NCBI GenBank assembly: GCA_016647705.1
Contig: CM028338.1
Location: 25,927,077-25,991,076 of the forward strand
Direction of reading: 5' to 3'
DNA length: 64,000 bases
From: Eucommia ulmoides
Taxonomy: Eukaryota; Streptophyta; Magnoliopsida; Garryales; Eucommiaceae
Each line of letters opens with the position of its first letter. Position 1 is the first letter of the stretch. This document shows positions 56,583-64,000 of this stretch, piece after piece. The position numbers and the translations under genes were made by a program. Below the pieces are notes generated by a model. That model did not search any database. It saw only the letters and a list, made by a program, of their open reading frames with translations, and was not told the origin of the DNA.

Positions 56583-58178
56583 ATTGATCCAATCGGTTTA
56601 CCAATTGGGCATGGTCAGTTAACCAACTGGTGTAGTGCCAATGGCTAATTGGGAGCCTAGTACAGGTCGGTCAACCAACTAGTGTGGATCGGTTAACCGA
56701 CTGATTCTGTTAGGATTTCGGCTGATTTGGTCTCTTTGTAAAAAATTATCCGTTTTTTATGATTCTAAGAGAGGAATTTGGGGGACTTGAATATATTTCA
56801 AATATGAACAACCTATTATGTGATCCCTATTGATATGGTCCATATATTTTTAGATTCTCTTAATTTAAATGATTTAATACTTCATTTTTCAACAGTTTTA
56901 AATTGGAAATATTTTTATGGACTTAAATGATAGATTTGAAAGTTACTTTTAAGTAGAATATACGTGAAATGAAAGTTAATGATATATGGGGTCTTAGAGT
57001 ATCATTTTATGGCATATCTTTGAAAAATCAGCCGTTGGAGGACTAGTTATTGGTTTATTAATATAGACCTACGAAAATTGAATGAAATATATCAAGAACA
57101 TTAGTTTGGAGCTATTATAAGAGTGATATTTTTGTTTAGATTGCTATGAGAGATTCTATTCAAGTTCTTGATCTAAAGTGCTAAATGTTTGGCGTCACCT
57201 ATTTGAGTTCTAATTGTGATATTATCATTATCTTTGGTGTTTCTCGGTGAAATCCATCCAAATTGTATTATTTGTTTTCTAAAGTTATATTTATATTGAT
57301 GGTTTGGATTAAGATTGTTAGAAAATCATTTTGAACTTAAAAGCCTGAAAATATTTATAAACGATTTTCGCCTGATTATCTGATTATGTGCTAAATTTGT
57401 GTTACCCACATTATTTTTTAATCAGATTTGAATTGTCTCACATTATATCTATCTTGTAGTAATTATTCGGTACATTAATTGAGTATATTCGTATTGAGGT
57501 GGTAGAAGCTCCTTATGGGAAGAAACTCATATAGTATTTGGGAATTTGAATAGATTAGACACGTTTGGGATGGTGTCTAGCCAGGGTAGCTAGGATTCAA
57601 TATTTTTCGTGTGAAAAAAATTAGAGTTTGATATTTGTTTTGGTAAAAAGGTTAGGTTATTCTTTTCACTTAAAAAGAATTAGATTTTTTTTATCTATCC
57701 TACAATTGAATTATTTTTGAGTGATTTGTAAATGTTCATCATTCCCTATAAAAATGATAAGTAAGAGCGTGTTAGGTCTATCTTTAGCCTAATAAAAATA
57801 TAGGGTTCATCTTTGACCCTTGAAAATAGTAAATTGTACAACTTAATTATGTGCTTGTAAAAGAATTGTGAATTGTAAGGGTTTCATTCCTACCTGGTAA
57901 AGGAATCAAGGGGTTTAGTGGATTACGAATCTCCGTGGAGCTCGGGAGACTGGCGTAGGTAAGATTAACTTGACTAAACCAAGATAAATTCTTATGTGCT
58001 GCATTAATTTATTTTCTATCTTGTGTTAGGGTATGCACTTAGTATTAAACATACATCCGTTGCGTATAAAGATAATAATTGATTTAGAAAAATTAATTAT
58101 TTGTGCTTAAGTGTTTGATTGTTAAAATTTTGTAACTACTCAATTCACCACCCTCTTGAGTAACTCTTTGGGTTAATG
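56583..58178 (+). repeat. LTR C (5'-truncated) of the pol-less element
   Basis: It matches the right two thirds of LTRs A and D, starting in the GGTTAACCGACTG cluster and ending TTTGGGTTAATG, where A has TTTGGGCCAACA. Immediately downstream is a primer-site relic, so it is the 5' LTR of an element whose first part is lost. Confidence 0.75.
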
Positions 58179-58180
58179 AT

Positions 58181-58192
58181 TGACATCAGAGT
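58181..58192 (+). other. degenerate primer binding site
   Basis: TGACATCAGAGT corresponds to TGGTATCAGAGC with three transitions, two bases after LTR C. Confidence 0.65.
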
Positions 58193-59330
58193 TGATTTTA
58201 GTTTGATTAGACTTAACATCCTAGCTAAACACGAGCACATGGATTGGATTGATAATAATATTGTATGTAAATCTTCTGCATGTCTTGATGTTATTAGTGA
58301 ATCTCTTCCTTGCTTTGATAATCAGGGTTCTGTTGGTGAAAATGATAAACATTGTGATAATGTGGCTACAGATAAGGCTATTGAGATGCTGATTCCCTTA
58401 CTTACGTATTTGGAAAAGAGAGTTTGAAACTCTGGCACAAGATTGCGATTCTTGAAAACAAAAAGTTTAGTACCACTAAATCTCTTAAGAAAAATAATTT
58501 GGACAAGTATTTTGAAACTACTGAATTTTTAAATGTTTTATCTGAAATCGGTAAGTTGTTTGAAAAAATCGATTCACTTGAAGAAGAGAACAAAGTTTTG
58601 AAAAATAATATTTATGATTTTCAGCAAAGTGATTTTGAAAAGAAAAATCTTGAAACTTTAAATGAGGCCTTGAACATTGAGTTGGATAATACAAGGTATA
58701 AGATTGATAGAGCTTGTTTAAAAATTCATTCTATTGGAAATGATTGTCAAATTCTTAAGAATGATCTTGAATTTATGCATAAGAAGAATTTTGGTCTATA
58801 GGTGAACGTTAATTCGTTGGAGCGATCACTTGAAAAGACTCAAAAAGAGCTTAATGAAGCAGTGGATAAATTCAAGGATATTGAGAGAACTAAACTTGAT
58901 GAAAAACCAACAGTTGCTAAAGTTTCTCCTCAATATTACCATCAATATCGTGCTCCCGTACAGAATAATGATTATCCTAAGAAACGTGCTAACAATGCTA
59001 AATGTTTTTATTGTGGAAAAGATGGCCATTTTGAGAAAATGAGTTATCAATTGCATAGTTACATGGTTGGATCCAGAAATAACTAGATACCAAGGAGAGA
59101 AAATTTTTATGCAGGCACAAATGGTAGATTTGATTAATCAAGAATGTATAGTGAATATTACATGCCAAGAAGGGATTCCATATTTAATGGACCACTGAGG
59201 ATGAATCAAAATATGCAAAATGGAAAGTTCAGAAAGCAACAAGTTCAGTATATGGAATCAATTGATGTTTATCCTCAAAGAATGGTGAATAATCAATAAC
59301 AGAAAAGGACAACGTATAAGGTGGTGGCAA
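58193..59330 (+). pseudogene. Gag-like protein of the long-LTR (Sirevirus-like) element
   Basis: A first frame (to 58427) gives DFSLIRLNILAKHEHMDWID and related sequence. After a frameshift, a long coiled coil follows (58424-58900, such as IGKLFEKIDSLEEENKVLKN) with an in-frame TAG at 58799-58801. Then AKCFYCGKDGHFEKMSYQ is a CCHC knuckle whose last Cys is lost. A long coiled coil plus single knuckle after a more than 2-kb LTR is the Sirevirus/Maximus-type copia layout. No protease, integrase or RT follows. Confidence 0.65.
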
Positions 59331-59488
59331 ATCACAACGAGGAAATTTTTTTATCCTGTAGCAAGAATTTCATCAAAAGGTTGGTTTTCGTTTTCTTCTT
59401 TAGGGTTTTGGTAGATCTACGATTTAGACTTCATCCTCTTGAGTTTTTGGGTTTTGAATCACTTGTTGAAAATCTTTGTTGAAAGAAA

Positions 59489-60800
59489 ATGCCTATGAGA
59501 AAAGTAAAACAACCATGTAGAAAAGCTAAGTTTGACACCATACATTTCTTAAGTAAAGAAGATGAAGAAAAATACAAAAATAAAACTGAGAACCGAAAGG
59601 TTGTATGCTCTAAACCCGTTGATCTTGTTAACCTCAAGAAGAAAAATATTGATATTGAAAAGTATATCAAGAAGATAGGGTGGAATGATTTTTTTACCCA
59701 AAGTAATGAGTGGATACCACATTAGGTAAAAATATTTTATAATAATCTTACGATCGGTGAAGGAGAGTTGAGGTCTTTTGTTAAAAGTGTCAAAATTAAA
59801 TTAAATTTAATATAGAAGATCTTTGAAAAATTTTGAAGTTTAAAAAGAGAGATGTTCGTCCTTATAATAGCACCATATTGCTTGTAGGACATCATAAAAT
59901 AAGTGAGGTTGCTAGAAAACTTAATTTGGTTGATGGAAAAAATGGGTCATTATTGCTTGAACACCGTCTCATTCATGCTGTAATTACTCACTCTGTTGTA
60001 CCTAGAGGAGGGAGTCATGCGATTGTTAATGAGTTTGATTTGTATTTACTGAATAAGATTGTTGATGGTAGAAATCTTGATTTGGCTCATATCATGTTTG
60101 AGCACATGGAATATCAAATAAGAACACATCAAGAGTACTACCCTATGGTGATGCACTTCAAAGAATCTTTAAACACTTCAAACTTGAGAGTGATCCTGAA
60201 AAAGATGTGTTTCTCACAATGACTCCAAGATGGTTAAATGTGAATAGTGTATGTTTGATGGGGTTTGAGTATAAGAGAAACAGATGGGTGAAGAAAAGAG
60301 GAGAAGAAAGGGAGAGAATGATTGATGATGAAGAGTTGAAAATGGGTAAGAAAATTGACATGCTTCGGAATCAATTTGATGACTTCAAATAATACATTGA
60401 GGTGCTTGATTGCAGAGTGTAATATCGCATGATATAACATAAATAAAAGTATCCATAGAAGGAAGATATAGAAGTTTGACAGGCACAATGGAAGCCAGGT
60501 TTGGGAGAGTCATGAGCAACATGGAACAAATGTTCTTATTCATGCAAAACCGGCAATACAGTAGTCAGCAACAATATAGTGGTTAGCAACAACACAGTGC
60601 TCAGTAACAGTACAACAGGCAGACTTCTTTCGAGGGACAACGGTCCTTTGGAGGACCTTCAGCAATAGGACCCTCAGTGGCAGGACCATCCACGTTGTAC
60701 TATCAGCATATGCCTTCTAGTTCAGGCATACAACCTAGAGGTCAATACCCACAGCCGCCAACCACTAGTACATTGGGCTTGTGTTATCCGTTTATGGGAT
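59489..60800 (+). pseudogene. second ORF with 'putative plant transposon protein' type domain
   Basis: MPMRKVKQPCRKAKFDTIHF, then LSKEDEEKYKNKTENRKVV and IGWNDFFTQSNEWIPHLVKI, FYNNLTIGEGELRSFVKSV; after a frameshift near 59815, HAVITHSVVPRGGSHAIVNE, FDLYLLNKIVDGRNLDLAHI; after another near 60180, MGFEYKRNRWVKKRGEER. The order and wording fit a domain of unknown function annotated as a plant transposon protein. The tail is Gln/Gly-rich (to about 60800), with TAG/TAA at likely CAG/CAA positions. A 5' leader-like segment precedes the ATG. It lies between LTRs C and D in place of pol. Confidence 0.6.
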
Positions 60801-60857
60801 AAGGTCCCTATTAGAATTTATAAAATATCATATTTTGGCTATGTATTTGAACATATT

Positions 60858-62907
60858 TGTTGATCTCTAGGTTTTGATGAACAATTAAGTATTGATTTTT
60901 TTTTTAAAACTAATGTGTTTGTTGAGTATTCTAGAAAAGAGTTCCAAATTATTGATTATGTTAAAGACATCATAAAGAAAATGTTTTGGGTGCAAATATG
61001 AATATAGTGAAGAAATTAAGAGTGTGGAAGACCTTGAAGAAATTAGATGAAAATAACTCAATACTCTTATACTCTTAATACAACCCGAATTAAGATCACA
61101 CATGACACTATTAAACGAGTTATCTTATGTGTGTTGATATAATAAAAATTAGGATTCTAATTATAATTTAATATGTTCTCCTAATGTGATATTGAAAATA
61201 GAAATTGACCTATTTGAAAATAAGGATTTAAATATAAAAAATTAAAGTTTAGGGTCAATTCAGTCAATCGAGAAAAACAATCGGTTAACTGAATCAAACA
61301 GTGGGTTTTGAAGCAGAATTGCTGAAGGAAATAACCACCCAGTTTCAATTGGTTAACCAATCAGAAGAGATCGGTTAACCATTTAAAACAAATGAGATTT
61401 TTAGAGCAAAATGGGTAGTCTCTATATCGATCGGTTAACTGATTGAAAGCAATCAGTCGACTAACTAGGTTGAAGGTTTGGAATGGAAACTCTCTATATC
61501 AATCAGTTAACCAACCAGAGGGGTATCAGTCAACCGACTGGCATTTTAGTTTGGCCTGGTTTCAATGCTGTATCAATCGGTCAACTGACTGCCAATGATC
61601 AGTTAACTGACTTTTTCGGTTGAGATTTTGAGGAACTTGGTCTTTTGGTAAAACACTAGCCATTTTTTTATCATTCTAAAGGAAAAATTTGGGGGATCTG
61701 ATTCTATTAAAGATATGGTATATATATTTATATATCCCTTTTAATTTGGTTCACATAATTCAAGATTATCTCAATTTAAATAGTTAAATACTTCCTAGCC
61801 TTGTGATTGTTATTTGAGAAATATTTTATGGACTTATTTGAGAGATTTAAGAGTTATTTTTAAGTTGGTTACCCCAGAATTGAATAATTCTGTAATATGG
61901 GGTCTAAGAGTGCTTTTTAGGGTCATATCTTTTGAAAGGTAGCCATTGAAGGGCTTGTTATCTGTTTATATATTTAGACCTGCGGGATTGAGATGAAAAA
62001 CATCAAGAACATCAACTTTGAGCTATTCTAAGAGTGATATTTATGCTGAGATTTTTTATGAGAGATTATATATAAGTTTTTGATCTACAACGATGTTGAT
62101 TTGGCGTCATTTACTTTTTCCATATTGCGATTCTATTTCATTCTTCGGTATTTTCCCAGTGAGATCTTTCCAAGTTATTGTTCTTAATTTTGATTTCATA
62201 TGATTATTATTTGCTTGGTGTTAAGATCATTAAACAATCGTTTTCTAACTTAAGATCCTGAAAATCTTTTTAAAACGATTTTTTGTGTTTATCTGATTAC
62301 GTGCTTTAATTTATGCTATCCACATTGTTTATTAATTAGATATTAATTTGTCTCACATTATATCTATCATGTAGTAAATTTTGAGACATTAATTGAGTAT
62401 ATAGCATTGAGGTGGTAGAAGCTCCTTGTGGGAAGAAACTCATATTTTTCTGTATTTGTGAGTTTGAGCAGATTAAACACGGTTGGGTTGGTGTCGAGTT
62501 AGGGTAGCTAGGTTTTAATCTTTTTCCTGTGAAAAAGATTAGGTTTTGATATTTGTCCTAAGTAAAAAGGTTAGATTATTGTTATCCCTTGAAAAGAAGT
62601 AGGCTTTAAATCTCCCTGCAATTGAATTAAATTTGAGTGAATTATAAAGGTTCCATACTTACCTGGAAAAATGATACTTGTGAGTGTGGTGAGGTTTTGA
62701 TTCTTCTTGTAATAGAATTAGGTTAGTCTTCAGCCTAGTAAAAAGATAAGGTTTTTCTTAAGCTTGGGAAAAGAAAAATTGTAAAGGTTAATTCTGAGCC
62801 TGGGAAAAGAATCATTGTAAATGTTTGGTTCCTACTGTTAAAGGAATTATGGGTTTAGAGGTTGCGAATTTCCATGGAGCTTGGGGGACTAGATTAGGCA
62901 AGGCTAG
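60858..62907 (+). repeat. LTR D (3'-truncated) of the long-LTR family
   Basis: It starts TGTTGATCTCTAGGTTTTGA, very like LTR B. It carries a cluster of ATCGGTTAAC/GGTTAACC words (61260-61620) and matches LTRs A and C up to catggagcttgggggact. There it is cut by a gypsy LTR beginning at 62908. I could not find a polypurine tract before it. Confidence 0.75.
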
Positions 62908-63125
62908 TGATGAGTGGTTTATTTACCAACAAATAAAATACTTTTAGATTCAAATATTTGTGCGTTTTCAAGTATTTTTATTAGTTTAATGTATTTTTGA
63001 GTTATTTCGTAGAAATCATAAATAAATGGGAGAAAAAGTGAAAATGTGACAATTTCTTCAGAAAGTCAGGACTGCAGTTAGGTATTCTAGGCTATATCGG
63101 AGAAAAATGAGTAGACTTGACCCGT
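62908..63125 (+). repeat. gypsy LTR fragment (TGATGAGTGG type)
   Basis: It begins TGATGAGTGGTTTATTTACC, followed by a T-rich stretch with agtatttttattag. It resembles the start of the LTR at 63788 and, more weakly, that at 46502. The 3' end is undefined and passes into gypsy internal sequence. Confidence 0.45.
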
Positions 63126-63787
63126 ACACTTGCGGTATCGTAGCGATGAAATAATTCGCTACCATCTCCCCTAATCAGTTTTGGAGGAGAGGTAGTCAAC
63201 TCCCTCAGATAGGTATCTATGTTTGTTACTGTCAGGATGAATCCAAGGTCTTTGACGGTGTAGACCAATTTCTTAATAGTGGACAGGCCATCACCCTACA
63301 ATGCTATTATGGGGTGAGCAATAGTTTTAACCTTCAAGGTAGTCTGCTCTCTGTACCACCAAGTTATAAAATTCCACACCGATCAAGGGGTAGGAGAAGA
63401 CAGAAGTGACCAAGAAGCGTCACGAGCTTGTGCTTAGAGGACACTGGAGTAGAAGAAATAACAACTAATGGTTGGGTATGGACTCTAAGGGTCTGAGCTA
63501 GTAACTCCTAAGCTCATGACCTTGGAAGCCGAAGAAGTCCTAATGTCGATTAACGACCCCAAGGATGATGAGTCGGGCCCTCGCCCACATGAAGATTTGG
63601 TGGAAGTGCCAATTTATCCAACTCTTAAAGAAAGATCAGTCAGAGTAAGAGCCAAGCTCATCCCAGAACAATGGACTGAGCTCACAAAGTTGCTAGGAAA
63701 AAATGTTGATGTGTTTGCCTGGTCTCATGATGAGCTCCCAAGAATCGATCCAAGGGTGGCCATGCATAAGCTCCACGTTGACCCACT
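63126..63787 (+). pseudogene. second gypsy fragment: protease end to RT start
   Basis: STYHQVIKFHTDQGVGEDRS is the protease C-terminal region. From 63516 an open frame gives LTLEAEEVLMSINDPK, then VEVPIYPTLKERSVRVRAKL, NVDVFAWSHDELPRIDPRVA and MHKLHVDP, the Tat-type linker to RT. It duplicates the region at about 49.1-49.6 kb, so it belongs to a separate element. It is interrupted within the HVDP motif by the next LTR. Confidence 0.8.
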
Positions 63788-64000
63788 GATAGGTGTAATT
63801 TATCTATTTATTCCCAAGCCAATTTTGATAGTTTTTGAGTATTTTTATAGCATTTTATTGTGTTTTAAAAAGTTTTTATTTATTTTGTCTTAAATTAGGT
63901 GTTGGGGTGAAAAGAGACAAAAACGGTCCATAAACGATCAAAGCGGTAGAAGAATAGTGGAGAAAAAAGGGAAAAAAGGTCATATTCAGATCCTGCATCC
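63788..64000 (+). repeat. start of another gypsy LTR, runs off the window
   Basis: TGATAGGTGTAATTTATC opens an LTR-like T-rich sequence immediately after the interrupted HVDP codons. Only 213 bp are visible. Confidence 0.55.

Noticed and set aside
1-64000. tRNA, rRNA or organelle-derived insertions
   Set aside because: I looked for the conserved T-arm word GGTTCGAATCC and rRNA-like GC-rich blocks and saw none convincing; a tRNAscan-type search would be needed to exclude them fully.

Overview
The window is AT-rich plant nuclear DNA, almost certainly from a eudicot. It has one spliced housekeeping gene with plant-type introns, several LTR-retrotransposon lineages with a tRNA-iMet primer site, hAT, Tourist, Mutator and Helitron remnants, and no bacterial-style gene organisation. 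I cannot name the species.

The one gene I can reconstruct completely is hydroxymethylglutaryl-CoA lyase (HMGCL) on the minus strand. Eight coding exons join in frame into a 434-residue protein with all catalytic and metal-binding motifs. The coding part runs from 28365 down to 3437, and a probable 5' UTR exon lies near 30.0-30.2 kb. Only 1305 of about 24,900 bases are coding. The excess sits mostly in three introns (11.1, 8.1 and 2.5 kb) filled with mobile DNA: a gypsy remnant on the same strand, two hAT MITEs with readable 8-bp target duplications, a copia fragment, a complete but pol-less LTR element (20501-23779), and a CpG-rich tandem repeat block.

Left of HMGCL are a frameshifted HSP20-like pseudogene (1080-1625) and a Tourist-type MITE (2764-3191). 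Right of it (30.2-36 kb) is a mosaic of captured gene pieces. A Mutator-like element (32249-34622) carries part of a HAK/KUP potassium transporter plus about a dozen copies of a perfect palindrome (TTAACGTTAA). Palindromic repeats related to each other lie on both sides of it, and a brassinosteroid-signalling-kinase-like fragment and a GC-rich duplication lie just beyond. A decayed Helitron replicase follows at 37.3-39.3 kb.

From about 41.2 kb to the end the window is nested retrotransposons. A copia element (41.2-46.5 kb) is split by a 1.56-kb hAT element. A gypsy element (46.5-56.6 kb) is split by two long solo LTRs of one family in opposite orientations. A second element flanked by LTRs of that same family carries a Gag-like ORF and a plant-transposon-domain ORF but no pol. 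A further gypsy fragment closes the window. Nearly all of this is dead, and many of the stop codons fit C-to-T change at methylated cytosines. The functional content is HMGCL; the rest records insertions, deletions and gene-fragment capture.
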